From Vagococcus humatus (GTDB taxonomy: Bacteria > Bacillota > Bacilli > Lactobacillales > Vagococcaceae): a DNA stretch of 64,000 nt. Shown here one piece after another: positions 35,863 through 44,904 of the stretch (position 1 is its first letter; each line of letters starts with the position of its first letter). Below the pieces are notes generated by a model. That model saw nothing but the letters and a program-made list of their open reading frames with translations. It was not told the origin of the DNA and did not search any database. The stretch spans positions 868,001 through 932,000 of the forward strand of contig NZ_PXZH01000001.1 in assembly GCF_003950325.1 (NCBI RefSeq). The letters are read 5' to 3'. The position numbers and the translations under genes were made by a program.

Positions 35863-36445
35863 GTCGGTCTCTTTTCCTTTTCTTATTAGTAAACACTTCT
35901 GCACTATTTTGATAAAAAATTTCTTCTTCAGAAGACAACACATTGATTAAGCGTGCTAATGCAAAAAAGTAATCGGATAAACGGTTTAAATAACTTAAAA
36001 CTAAAGGATTGATTTCTGCTTCTGTATCCATTAGAGCTACCACACATCGCTCTGCTCGTCTAGCTATACAGCGAGCTACATGTAAGGTACTAGCCACTCT
36101 TGTGCCACCTGGTAAAATAAACCGAGTAATTTCTGGTGTTTTGTCCCAATACTCATCAATTCTTTCTTCTAAAAAGTCAATTTCAGCTTGAATTACTTTG
36201 TAAGGTTGTTGGCTATCGTTTAATTTAGCTAAATCACTGCCACAATCAAATACAACTTGTTGAACTTTTAAAAGTTCTTCTCTAAAAGGATCTTCCTGAT
36301 CCATAAAAGATACAGCCAAACCAATCATAGAACAAAGCTCATCTGTTGTTCCGTAACTTTCCACTCTTAAATCACTTTTTCTAACCCGAGTTCCTCCAAC
36401 TAAACCGGTTGACCCAGCATCTCCTGATCGTGTATATATTTTCAT
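35831..36445 (-). CDS. pduO: Cob(I)alamin adenosyltransferase, PduO type
   Basis: It transfers the adenosyl group from ATP to cob(I)alamin or cobinamide, making the coenzyme form. The 204-residue protein has the PduO N-terminal ATP-binding motif YTRSGDAGSTGLVGG, the RVESYGTTDELCSMIG stretch, FILPGGTRVAS, and the ARCIARRAERCVVAL helix with the ATP-binding arginines. The start at 36445 has GGAG 8 nt upstream, whereas the ATG at 36454 directly abuts the GGAG. It follows cbiP after 16 nt. Confidence 0.94.
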   Translation of the reverse strand: MKIYTRSGDAGSTGLVGGTRVRKSDLRVESYGTTDELCSMIGLAVSFMDQEDPFREELLKVQQVVFDCGSDLAKLNDSQQPYKVIQAEIDFLEERIDEYWDKTPEITRFILPGGTRVASTLHVARCIARRAERCVVALMDTEAEINPLVLSYLNRLSDYFFALARLINVLSSEEEIFYQNSAEVFTNKKRKRDRHVSSHSKSKK

Positions 36446-36461
36446 TTTTTTCATCTCCTTT

Positions 36462-37958
36462 TTATTCTGAAATAATCTGATAAATTTTAGTCATATCAAC
36501 ATTTTCTCTAATTAAATCGGCTAACTTATCATATTCTTTTGCTTTATATTCCTTGTAAGGCATAGCAACTTCCTCAATAGGGGACAATCCTTTTGATAGA
36601 CGGATGTTATTCAAGAAATTACGTCGCCACCGACTTGAATCAAATACTCCATGTAGATAGGTTCCAATAACCTTGCCATCTTCACTTACTGCTCCGTCTA
36701 ATCGGCTATCAGAAACACCATTAGTTTCAACGATTTCACAAAAAGCTTTATCTCCTACTCTCTCTGTTTTTCCCATATGAATTTCGTAACCTTCTAATTC
36801 TAATGTCGGATCACTAAGAGAATGAGCTGTTACTTGAGTCGTTGTTTTCACTTCTTGAAATTCAGTTTCTACTTGTAATAGACCAAGACCTGAAAGAGTT
36901 CCTCTTGTGGATTCAATCTTTAACGGATCCTTTAATGTCTGACCAAGTAACTGGTACCCTCCACAAATTCCTAACACATAACTTCCTTGTTGACGAACTC
37001 GGTGGATTTCTTTTTCTAGACCACTTTCTTTTAAAAAGATTCGGTCCTCTAAAGTATTTTTACTACCAGGAATAATTAACAAATCAGGATTTCCCACAGC
37101 ATCCCCTGGGAAAATATAACGCACAGATACATCTGGCTCAAGCTCTAAACTCTTAAAGTCAGTAAAATTCGATAGCTTAGTTAACGAAACAATTGCCACA
37201 TCTAAGTCTTTACTCACATCTACTTGTCGGTTAACATTTTTCAGCGCTACACTGTCTTCATCTTCAATATCAAACTGACCATAAGGAATTACCCCAACAA
37301 CTGGCACATGAGTCAATTCTTCAATCATCTCTAACCCAGGTAACAATAAAGCTTTGTCTCCGCGAAACTTATTAATAATAATGCCTTTTACTCGTTTTCG
37401 ATCTGCTTCTTCTAACAAAGCAATCGTACCGTAAATCGCCGCAAAAACGCCGCCTTTGTCAATATCTGCCACTAAAATAACTGGTGCATCCGCCAATTTA
37501 GCCATTCCCATATTAGCGATATCTCTTGAATTTAGATTAATCTCGGCTGGACTCCCTGCCCCTTCAATTACAACTACGTCATTTTCAGCAGCTAAGTCGT
37601 CATAAAGGTCTTTTATTTTATTAGCCAAAGTTGGTTTAAATTCATGATAGTCGACTGCATCCATAGTAGCTAAAACTTCTCCGTTAAAAATAACTTGAGA
37701 TTTTCTATCAGAGCTAGGTTTTAATAGCACTGGATTCATTCGAACATCTGGTTCGCAGTTAGCAGCTTCAGCCTGAAATACTTGTGCTCTCCCCATTTCA
37801 AATCCTTCTCTAGTAATATAAGAATTTAATGCCATGTTTTGAGATTTAAACGGAACTACTTTTAAGCCATCTTGATTAAAAATACGACAAAGTCCTGCTA
37901 CAATCACACTTTTACCAGCATCAGATGCTGTCCCTTGTACCATAATACTTTTACCCAT
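36462..37958 (-). CDS. cbiP: Cobyric acid synthase
   Basis: CbiP amidates side chains b, d, e and g of adenosylcobyrinate a,c-diamide using glutamine and ATP. The 498-residue protein has the N-terminal ATP-binding motif GTASDAGKS near 9-17, the PFKSQNMALNS segment, and a class I glutamine amidotransferase domain with the nucleophile Cys in VLGICGGYQLLGQ and the histidine in GTYLHGVFDSS. GGAGG precedes the ATG, and the gene overlaps cbiO by 8 nt. Confidence 0.96.
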   Translation of the reverse strand: MGKSIMVQGTASDAGKSVIVAGLCRIFNQDGLKVVPFKSQNMALNSYITREGFEMGRAQVFQAEAANCEPDVRMNPVLLKPSSDRKSQVIFNGEVLATMDAVDYHEFKPTLANKIKDLYDDLAAENDVVVIEGAGSPAEINLNSRDIANMGMAKLADAPVILVADIDKGGVFAAIYGTIALLEEADRKRVKGIIINKFRGDKALLLPGLEMIEELTHVPVVGVIPYGQFDIEDEDSVALKNVNRQVDVSKDLDVAIVSLTKLSNFTDFKSLELEPDVSVRYIFPGDAVGNPDLLIIPGSKNTLEDRIFLKESGLEKEIHRVRQQGSYVLGICGGYQLLGQTLKDPLKIESTRGTLSGLGLLQVETEFQEVKTTTQVTAHSLSDPTLELEGYEIHMGKTERVGDKAFCEIVETNGVSDSRLDGAVSEDGKVIGTYLHGVFDSSRWRRNFLNNIRLSKGLSPIEEVAMPYKEYKAKEYDKLADLIRENVDMTKIYQIISE

Positions 37959-38766
37959 AATGCTTTCCTCCAGTAGCTACTTGCTTAGAAAATTCTGCTT
38001 CATCTTGATATAAGGGTAAACCAAGTTGTTGATGGATTTTAACTAACCAAGGTTGCTCTAACTTAGCATCTAACAATAGATTTTTTTCCAAGAAAACTTG
38101 TTGTTTTGTTCCCTCTAATATAAGATTTCCTTCTTTTAACACATAAAAATATTGACAAATATCATACATTAAATCCATATCATGACTAGAGAGAATAACT
38201 TTTTTTCCTTCTGAAATCAATCGTTTAATGATATGAATCATATGACTACGACCTGCAGGATCAAGGCCAGCTGTAGGTTCATCTAATAAAATCCATTCTG
38301 TTTCTAAGACTAGTACACTAGCAATGGCCACCCGTTTCTTTTGTCCATAACTTAAATATTGAATTGTTTTTTTACGTAAGTGCTGAATGTCTAATAAATC
38401 AAAAGCCACATCTAGTCGCTTGGCTATTTCTTCTTCAGCTATTCCCAAGTTTCTTAAAGCAAAAGCCACATCATCTTCGACAATCGTGTAAAAAATTTGT
38501 TGGTCAGGTTCTTGAAAAACAATGCCCACTTTTTGTCTGAAACGAAATAGTTCTTTTTTACTATATCCTAGTTTTTTATCTCCAAATATAATTTTCCCTT
38601 TAGAGGGTTTTAATAGTCCTACTAAAGTTAAAAATAAAGTTGATTTGCCTGAGCCATTAGCACCTAAAATTCCAATCGGATGATGATTGTCTAAATCCAA
38701 GGTGATATTATGTAAAATTTCTTCTTGACTGTCATAGCCCACACACATTTTCTCTACTTTAAACAT
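37951..38766 (-). CDS. cbiO: Cobalt ECF transporter ATPase CbiO
   Basis: CbiO is the ATPase of the cobalt importer CbiMNQO. The 271-residue protein has Walker A GANGSGKST near 34-42, the Q-loop VFQEPDQQIF, a signature LSYGQKKRVAIAS, Walker B WILLDEPTAGLDP and the switch segment ILSSHDMDL. A single ATPase is present, as expected for a homodimeric CbiO pair. The gene follows cbiQ by 23 nt. Confidence 0.95.
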   Translation of the reverse strand: MFKVEKMCVGYDSQEEILHNITLDLDNHHPIGILGANGSGKSTLFLTLVGLLKPSKGKIIFGDKKLGYSKKELFRFRQKVGIVFQEPDQQIFYTIVEDDVAFALRNLGIAEEEIAKRLDVAFDLLDIQHLRKKTIQYLSYGQKKRVAIASVLVLETEWILLDEPTAGLDPAGRSHMIHIIKRLISEGKKVILSSHDMDLMYDICQYFYVLKEGNLILEGTKQQVFLEKNLLLDAKLEQPWLVKIHQQLGLPLYQDEAEFSKQVATGGKHYG

Positions 38767-38789
38767 CGTACATAAACCTTCTTTCTAAC

Positions 38790-39470
38790 TTAATGTAAGG
38801 GAAAATCACCTTGAAAATACTTCATCTCAAGGGAAACTACCATTTTTTCATACCGATCAAAACTTTGAACAAATAATACTTTTAAAAGCAACCCAAAGGA
38901 GTGATAGCTAGTTTTTAACGTTCTAAAACCGTAACGCATTTGCTGAGCATGATAGATGTTGGCTGTTTCTTCTATTAAAATGAAAATAAACCGATACATT
39001 AACATCGTAATTTCTATTAAGACACTTGGTAAGCGACATTTTTTTAATAATAATAGCATTTGGTTAAATGGAACACTAACTGAAAAAAGGAATGTGCAAG
39101 CTAAACACCCTATTGCTCTAAAAAATAAAGAATAAGCCATTGGTAAGGCTTCTTGATTAAGCCCCATATATTTGCCAAATACAGATACAGATACTAATAA
39201 ATTAGTATCTGTATCTGTTACTGAAAAAATAATCGTAATAAAGCTAATTAAGATAAAAGGAAGAGGTAACAATATCCATTTAACGTAACGCTTAATAGTT
39301 ATATTTGCAGTATAGATGGTTACTACTGCTAAAATGGCAAATAAAGTAGCTTGTATCAAAGGAGTTCCTTGAAACATTAAAATCAAAAGAACTAAGTAAG
39401 CAATTCCCTTTATTTCTGGTGCCACATTAACCAATTTGCTTTGATAAGCAATTCGATCAATTGATAACAT
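38790..39470 (-). CDS. cbiQ: Cobalt ECF transporter transmembrane protein CbiQ
   Basis: CbiQ is the T component linking the ATPase to CbiM. The 226-residue protein has four to five hydrophobic helices and a C-terminal coupling region with YRFIFILIEE and the RYGFRTLKTS stretch corresponding to the conserved A-R-G-like coupling helix. I start it at 39470 (MLSIDRIAYQS), overlapping cbiN by 14 nt; a longer version from 39509 adds 13 residues within the cbiN frame and is less likely. Confidence 0.9.
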   Translation of the reverse strand: MLSIDRIAYQSKLVNVAPEIKGIAYLVLLILMFQGTPLIQATLFAILAVVTIYTANITIKRYVKWILLPLPFILISFITIIFSVTDTDTNLLVSVSVFGKYMGLNQEALPMAYSLFFRAIGCLACTFLFSVSVPFNQMLLLLKKCRLPSVLIEITMLMYRFIFILIEETANIYHAQQMRYGFRTLKTSYHSFGLLLKVLFVQSFDRYEKMVVSLEMKYFQGDFPLH

Positions 39471-39750
39471 CTTTGTTTTTACCTTTATAGTAGCCAATGA
39501 TATAAGCAATAATTCCTACACCAATACTTCCTTGCAAGGTGAATAATAAACTTTCAATTTCTCCACTTTTTGGTTCTAAAAAAGCATCAAACCATGGTTC
39601 GTAACTTGGAGAAATACTTGTAATCATTTCTTCTGCTGCATCATCTGACCCACCAAATTCTCCTTGAGGTTTGATCATTAATGCCCCAATCACCAATATA
39701 ATAATAGCAACTAACATAATAAGATTTGCTTTTGTTTTATTTGTTTTCAT
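39457..39750 (-). CDS. cbiN: Cobalt transport protein CbiN
   Basis: CbiN is the small accessory subunit needed for cobalt loading of CbiM. The 97-residue protein has an N-terminal and a C-terminal membrane helix enclosing an external loop with GGSDDAAEEMI, typical of CbiN. The ATG overlaps the cbiM stop (TAATG). Confidence 0.93.
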   Translation of the reverse strand: MKTNKTKANLIMLVAIIILVIGALMIKPQGEFGGSDDAAEEMITSISPSYEPWFDAFLEPKSGEIESLLFTLQGSIGVGIIAYIIGYYKGKNKDVIN

Positions 39751-40487
39751 TATTGTAAAAGTCCTCCTTCAACTTTCATGCTTGAAGTTAATAAGTTATA
39801 AGTAATCACTGTTAAAAGACCTTCAGCAATACCAATTGGAATTTGAGTTAATAAGAAAATTCCCATAAATTTAGTAATAGATCCTACCATACCTGTAGCT
39901 GGATCTGGGAATACAATACCTAATTGAATAGATGTTGTTAAATAAGTAGCTAAGTCAGCAATAAACGCACACATAAATAGACTAACTGCATCACTTGCAT
40001 TCATTTTTTTCATTAATTTATAAATACCATATCCAACGAAAGGTCCTACTACTGCCATTGAAAAAGCGTTAGCGCCTAAAGTAGTAATACCACCATGAGC
40101 TAAAAATAGAGCTTGGAATAATAAACAAATAGTTCCTAACACACTAATCACAGCTGGTCCAAAAAAAGTTGTTCCCAAACCAACACCTGTTGGATGTGAA
40201 GTAGATCCTGTTACAGATGGAATTTTTAAAGCAGATAAAATAAAGATAAACGCACCACTTAAAGCTAGTAACACTTTATTTTGTTTGTTTTCTTTCACAA
40301 TGCGTTTAACACTCATTAACCCATAAATAAAGAAAGGTAAGAAAGCGATGTACCAAAAAATACACCAACCCATTGGTAAAAATCCTTCCATAATATGCAT
40401 AGCATAAGCTTTCTTAGGTAACATTAATGTGGTTAAAAGAATTCCTGCCACACCTAATTGCATTAATTTTGTTATTAATTTTTTCAC
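39750..40487 (-). CDS. cbiM: Cobalt ECF transporter S component CbiM
   Basis: CbiM binds Co2+ at its processed N-terminus. The 245-residue protein starts with a signal peptide that appears to be cleaved after AYA, exposing MHIMEGFLP, whose Met-His dipeptide forms the metal site in characterised CbiM/NikM proteins. Several membrane helices follow, including SVTGSTSHPTGVGLGT and FLAHGGITTLGANAFSMA, both conserved in the family. The start codon is GTG behind AAGGAG; the gene overlaps cbiL by 1 nt. Confidence 0.95.
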   Translation of the reverse strand: MKKLITKLMQLGVAGILLTTLMLPKKAYAMHIMEGFLPMGWCIFWYIAFLPFFIYGLMSVKRIVKENKQNKVLLALSGAFIFILSALKIPSVTGSTSHPTGVGLGTTFFGPAVISVLGTICLLFQALFLAHGGITTLGANAFSMAVVGPFVGYGIYKLMKKMNASDAVSLFMCAFIADLATYLTTSIQLGIVFPDPATGMVGSITKFMGIFLLTQIPIGIAEGLLTVITYNLLTSSMKVEGGLLQ

Positions 40488-41212
40488 TAGACTCTCTCCT
40501 TAAAACTTTCTTGTGTTTTATAAACGATAATTGTTGAATAATAAGATATTTTTTGACTAGGATCTAATTCAGATAATCCTTTTGTCACTACTTCATTTTC
40601 CATTGAAGCATTACTAATTAAAACTGCTTGATCTAATAAATTTTCTTTAGTTAACAAAGCCATTATTTTCTCTAAATGAGGGGCTGCTTTCATAATCACA
40701 ATCGTAGAAAAATCTGTTAAAGCTTGAGAAATTAATTCGTCAGAAGCAGTAGATGGTACCACTGCATAGCTTTCATCATCCATAACAAGTGGAATTTGTA
40801 GTGAGTTAGACATTTGACAAAAAGAAGAAATACCTGGAATAGTTTCCGTTTCGATTTGATCTTTTAATCGATTAAGTAAGTAGCTATAAGTGCTATAAAC
40901 CATTGGATCTCCTAAAGTAATAAATCCTACTTTCTTACCTGCCTTAACTTCTTCTAAAATTTCATTTGCAATAGCATCCCAGGCTTGTTCTTTGACTGAC
41001 CAATCTTTCACCATAGGAAAATGACGTTGTTTCACAACTAAATCTTCTCTAACATAAGGACTAACAATACTTAACGCCAAACTTTTAGTTCCTTTTTTAG
41101 GCTCAGGTGTATATAAACAATCAATTTCTTGTAATACTTTTTGCCCTTTAATTGTCAATAAATCAGAATCTCCAGGACCTGTTCCTATGCCAAAAAATTT
41201 ACCTACTCCCAT
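40487..41212 (-). CDS. cbiL: Cobalt-precorrin-2 C20-methyltransferase
   Basis: CbiL adds the C20 methyl group to cobalt-factor II. The 241-residue class III SAM-dependent methyltransferase has GIGTGPGDSDLLTIKG near 8-23, the FITLGDPMVYSTY SAM-binding loop and TIPGISSF. The LGDPMVYSTY wording separates CbiL from the other corrin methyltransferases. It is located between cbiK (1-nt gap) and cbiM. Confidence 0.94.
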   Translation of the reverse strand: MGVGKFFGIGTGPGDSDLLTIKGQKVLQEIDCLYTPEPKKGTKSLALSIVSPYVREDLVVKQRHFPMVKDWSVKEQAWDAIANEILEEVKAGKKVGFITLGDPMVYSTYSYLLNRLKDQIETETIPGISSFCQMSNSLQIPLVMDDESYAVVPSTASDELISQALTDFSTIVIMKAAPHLEKIMALLTKENLLDQAVLISNASMENEVVTKGLSELDPSQKISYYSTIIVYKTQESFKERV

Positions 41213-41213
41213 A

Positions 41214-41990
41214 TTAGTTGCCTCTTTCTATTGCTTGTTCAGCATGCTCTAAAAACATTTGTTGAATGCTTGTAAATTCACCCATTCCTTGTAAAACAGG
41301 TGTCACTTCAAAACCTTCTTGTTGTAATTGAGATTTCCAAGAATCTGGTTCATTTGAAGCCATATCATTGGTTGCATGATCACCTGCAACTAGCATAAGT
41401 GGGTACAACCAAACTTTTTCGATTTTATCTTGTTTCAATCGGTCCATAATTCGACCAATCCCAGGATAACTTTCAACAGCACAAACATAAATAGGCTCAT
41501 CTAATACTAAATGATCCAAACAAGCATATGCGGTAAAAGCAGAATGCTGAGTGCCATGTCCCATTAAAACAATAGCTTCTCCAGGTTGTTTATCTTGTTT
41601 TAATTCTTTTAACCAATCTACAACACCTAAATAGTCTTCAAAACTAGTCAAAAGTGGTTTTCCAATTTGAATCACATTAAAATCTTTTTCATAACGCTTA
41701 GCTTGTTCTACTGCTTTAAAATACTCACTGCCATTAATAATATGTAAAGGCTGCATGTAAACTTCTTCGTATCCCGCTTGTTTCAATTGTTTCATTAATT
41801 GATTAACAGTCGGAACAACCAAGCCTTCTTGCTGTTTGATTTTTTTAATAACCATATTAGATGTAAATGCTCGGTAAACATCATACTCTTTAAAATGCTC
41901 ACTCATTTTGTTTTCTACAGCTTCAATGGTTTTTTGTCGTGTTTCTGGGTAGCTAGTTCCAAAGCTAACCACGATTAGTGCTTTTTTCAT
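41214..41990 (-). CDS. cbiK: Sirohydrochlorin cobaltochelatase CbiK
   Basis: CbiK inserts Co2+ into sirohydrochlorin, marking the oxygen-independent, early-cobalt route. The 258-residue protein shows the CbiK N-terminus VVSFGTSYPETRQKTIEA, the active-site histidines in LMGHGTQHSA and MLVAGDHATNDMA, and the metal-ligand glutamate segment AVESYPG. AAGGAGG precedes its ATG. It is the sole chelatase gene in the operon (no cbiX). Confidence 0.95.
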   Translation of the reverse strand: MKKALIVVSFGTSYPETRQKTIEAVENKMSEHFKEYDVYRAFTSNMVIKKIKQQEGLVVPTVNQLMKQLKQAGYEEVYMQPLHIINGSEYFKAVEQAKRYEKDFNVIQIGKPLLTSFEDYLGVVDWLKELKQDKQPGEAIVLMGHGTQHSAFTAYACLDHLVLDEPIYVCAVESYPGIGRIMDRLKQDKIEKVWLYPLMLVAGDHATNDMASNEPDSWKSQLQQEGFEVTPVLQGMGEFTSIQQMFLEHAEQAIERGN

Positions 41991-43432
41991 TTGTTTACCT
42001 CCTTTATTATTTTTTCGATAACACTAGCTAATGTTTTTTCAGCTGTGTATATGACAGGAATTCCTTGTGCTTCAAACACTTGTCCAGTAATGCTTCCCAT
42101 TACCACAATTTTTTTATCTGCTAAATCTGTTAACTCTCGAGGATTTAGCTCGTTAATAAATAACTTAGCCCCTTTAGAGTTAGGGAAAAAGAGAATATCT
42201 GGTTCTTGCCAACTTGCTTCATCTAAATGAAGTAGTCGTTCTTCATGAGTAGTCCAAATGTTTGGGACCTTTTTATCTAAGCCATCAAAAACCTCAGTCA
42301 TTTCTTTACTACCGATTACTTGAGTATCAGCTAGTAAATTATCTGATGTTTCTGACAAAAACTCTTCGATTGTGGCATAACGCTCTGTTGGTAAAATACC
42401 TTGCTCGTTTAATCGTTTTTCTGTATGATGACCTACTGTTAAAAACAAAGTCTGACTAAAATAACGCCAGTCTTTTTCTTCCTGAATCATTTGTTTAACA
42501 AAATAATCAATACTAGTAGGGTTAGTAAAAAGAATTCGACCTTCAGCATTATAACTTTTATTTGTCTCAGCTAAATAGCTAACTTCTACAGGCTTAGAAA
42601 ACTCGTGCACTGTTGCTCCTTGGTCAATTAATTGATGATACATCACTTTTTGATGGGTATAGGGCATCCCTACACTTTTACCAAATAAGGGACGTTCTTC
42701 GATAAATTTTAATTCATCTCGTAAACTAACTACTCCCCCCATAACAATCAAGCTAGGAGAACTCATACCTGCTTCTGTGGCTACTTCGTAGATATTAGCC
42801 AACGTTCCTGTGACAGTTCGTTGTTCTTTTCGAGTTGCCCATTGAACAATTCCTACAGGTGTTTTAGCATCTTTGCCATTCTCTAATAGATGATTTGTTA
42901 TCGTTTCTAACTCACTCATCCCCATTAAAAATACAAGTGTGCCTTCCATTTTAGCTAGCATTTGCCAATCTAGTTCACTATCTTTTGATTTTAAATGCCC
43001 TGTTACCACATGAAAGCTTGAAGCAAAATCTCGGTGGGTAATAGGAATACCTGCATAAGCTAAACCGCCAATAGCAGAAGTTACACCAGGAATAACTTCA
43101 AAATCAATCCCTTGCTGTCTTAACGAAATGCCTTCTTCTCCGCCACGACCAAATACATAAGGATCCCCACTTTTCAGACGAACAATTTTTTGAGCCTCGT
43201 TTGCTTTAGCAATCATTAACTGCTCAATTTCTCCTTGAGGAATAGGGTGATGATTAGGCTTTTTCCCAACATCAATTAATTCACAGCCTTCCTTACAAAA
43301 ATTAAGCAAGTTAGGGTTAACTAATCTGTCATAAAAAACAACATCTGCTTCCTTTAATTTTCGTAAGGCCTTAACGGTTAATAATTCTGGTTCACCAGGG
43401 CCAGCACCTATTAATGTTACAGTTCCTTTCAT
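41987..43432 (-). CDS. cobA: Fusion of uroporphyrinogen-III methyltransferase (CobA) and a HemD-like domain
   Basis: Residues 1 to about 245 form a class III methyltransferase making precorrin-2: LIGAGPGEPELLTVKAL, VFYDRLVNPNLL, RLKSGDPYVFGRGGEE and the VIPGVTSAIGG loop. The remaining roughly 235 residues match the length and rough layout of uroporphyrinogen-III synthase but preserve few motifs (ILFTNPTSIDYFVKQ, FFPNSKGAKLFIN). CobA-HemD fusions are known in Lactobacillales and Listeria cob operons. Since a separate hemD is also present, the fused domain may be redundant. The gene overlaps cbiK by 4 nt. Confidence 0.9.
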   Translation of the reverse strand: MKGTVTLIGAGPGEPELLTVKALRKLKEADVVFYDRLVNPNLLNFCKEGCELIDVGKKPNHHPIPQGEIEQLMIAKANEAQKIVRLKSGDPYVFGRGGEEGISLRQQGIDFEVIPGVTSAIGGLAYAGIPITHRDFASSFHVVTGHLKSKDSELDWQMLAKMEGTLVFLMGMSELETITNHLLENGKDAKTPVGIVQWATRKEQRTVTGTLANIYEVATEAGMSSPSLIVMGGVVSLRDELKFIEERPLFGKSVGMPYTHQKVMYHQLIDQGATVHEFSKPVEVSYLAETNKSYNAEGRILFTNPTSIDYFVKQMIQEEKDWRYFSQTLFLTVGHHTEKRLNEQGILPTERYATIEEFLSETSDNLLADTQVIGSKEMTEVFDGLDKKVPNIWTTHEERLLHLDEASWQEPDILFFPNSKGAKLFINELNPRELTDLADKKIVVMGSITGQVFEAQGIPVIYTAEKTLASVIEKIIKEVNK

Positions 43433-43434
43433 TC

Positions 43435-44178
43435 TTACAATCCTCCACAGTATGCCACTACATCGCTAGTTTTTTGAAAAATTAATGGATACTCTATTTT
43501 TTCACGTTTAATCACAATACAAGGAATATTTAATTCCTGACAAGCTTCTATTTTTTCTTTTAAACCACCAGCAGGACCACTTTCCTTAGTAATCATGACA
43601 CTGGCTTGTTCTTTTTTTATCAGCTCTTTATTTAAGTCTTTTGAAAAAGGTCCCCGCATTCCTTGAATTTGATGAGCTTTAAAACCTAAATTTTCAACAG
43701 ATGTGATGACTGAAATAGTTGGTAAAACTCGGGCAACCAAGCGGTCCATAGGTAAGAGACTAGCAAATTCACCTAAAGTTTTACTGCCAGTTGTTAAATA
43801 AATCGTACCTGGTATCTTTTTAGCAATTTGACAAGCTTCATCAATAGAATCAACTGGTAGGGTATTATCCAACGTTGAGCTAGGTCGTTCAAAGCGAATA
43901 TAGGGAATAGCTGCTTTCTGACAAGCAGCCATGGCTGTTTTAGACGCAATCGTTGCAAAAGGGTGGGTTCCGTCAATCAGTAAGGTTACTTGATTAGCTA
44001 AAATATATTGACACATAGCCTGTTCATCCATTCGTCCCTCAATCACATGCGAAACTTTCTCTTTGGTCAGTCGATACCCGTAATCAGTTGCTACAGAGAC
44101 TACCACTGAAAAACCAGCCTGCTCTAATTGAACTGCTAAGTCAGTTCCATCAGAAGTCCCACCTAACAATAAGATCAT
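43435..44178 (-). CDS. cbiJ: Cobalt-precorrin-6A reductase CbiJ
   Basis: CbiJ reduces cobalt-precorrin-6A with NADH. The 247-residue protein starts with LLLGGTSDGTDLAVQL, the NAD-binding motif of CbiJ/CobK, and contains LLIDGTHPFATIASKTA (signature G-T-H-P-F-A), the IRFERP segment and a C-terminal SVMITKESGPAGGLKEKI, all characteristic of the family. It overlaps cbiH by 4 nt. Confidence 0.94.
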   Translation of the reverse strand: MILLLGGTSDGTDLAVQLEQAGFSVVVSVATDYGYRLTKEKVSHVIEGRMDEQAMCQYILANQVTLLIDGTHPFATIASKTAMAACQKAAIPYIRFERPSSTLDNTLPVDSIDEACQIAKKIPGTIYLTTGSKTLGEFASLLPMDRLVARVLPTISVITSVENLGFKAHQIQGMRGPFSKDLNKELIKKEQASVMITKESGPAGGLKEKIEACQELNIPCIVIKREKIEYPLIFQKTSDVVAYCGGL

Positions 44179-44900
44179 ACAGTATATCCTCTTGGGGTAA
44201 TCATTCGACCGTTAGAAACATACGTATCTTTATTCCCAATAATGACGATTGTGGTCATATTAACAAGAGTTTCATCTAACTCTTCAATGGTAGTGACAAT
44301 GACTTGTTCTTTACTTCGTCCCACATCTTTAGCAATTCCGACCACTGTTTGTTTGTCTTTATATTGAGACATAATATCTAATGCTTTTCTCAAGTGATGA
44401 GGACGTCCCTTACTTCGTGGATTGTATAAGCAAATGACAAAATCTGCTTCAGAAGCTGCATGAAGTCGTTTTTCAATCACTGGCCATGGCGTCATTAAAT
44501 CACTTAAACTAATATGACAAAAATCATTCATTAAAGGAGCACCTAAAATTGCAGCTCCTCCTAAACTAGCTGTTACACCAGGAATCACTCTTACTTCTAA
44601 CTCTTTTTCTTGACTAGAAATTAATTCTAAAATTAATCCTGCCATTCCGTAAACCCCAGCGTCACCGCTTGAGATTACCGCTACATTTTTTCCTGTCATT
44701 GCTATATCAATAGCTTTTTGACAACGATCAATCTCTTGTTTCATTCCTGTACAAACAATTTCTTTTCCTTCAGTTAACTCTTGAACTAATCTCATATAAG
44801 TAACATAACCTACGATAGTCTCACAACTTTTAATAGCTTCTTGTGCTTCAAAGGTCATTTGTTCTTGACCACCAGGGCCTAATCCTACTACGTATAACAT
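44175..44900 (-). CDS. cbiH: Cobalt-factor III (precorrin-3B) C17-methyltransferase
   Basis: CbiH methylates C17 and drives ring contraction in the anaerobic pathway. The 241-residue protein has VVGLGPGGQEQMTFEA, the VGYVTYMRLV segment, SSGDAGVYGMAGL and VIPGVTASLGGAAILGAPL, all hallmark CbiH/CobJ motifs. No extra iron-sulfur domain is present. It follows cbiG after 4 nt. Confidence 0.95.
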   Translation of the reverse strand: MLYVVGLGPGGQEQMTFEAQEAIKSCETIVGYVTYMRLVQELTEGKEIVCTGMKQEIDRCQKAIDIAMTGKNVAVISSGDAGVYGMAGLILELISSQEKELEVRVIPGVTASLGGAAILGAPLMNDFCHISLSDLMTPWPVIEKRLHAASEADFVICLYNPRSKGRPHHLRKALDIMSQYKDKQTVVGIAKDVGRSKEQVIVTTIEELDETLVNMTTIVIIGNKDTYVSNGRMITPRGYTV

Positions 44901-44904
44901 CTTG

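Noticed and set aside
35863-35943. Extended precorrin-2 dehydrogenase start
   Set aside because: The extra residues are out-of-frame reading of the adenosyltransferase gene and do not fit the Met8 N-terminus.
36009-36191. Open frames antisense to cob and other genes
   Set aside because: Short frames opposite well-conserved genes, without ribosome sites or recognisable domains; reading-frame shadows.
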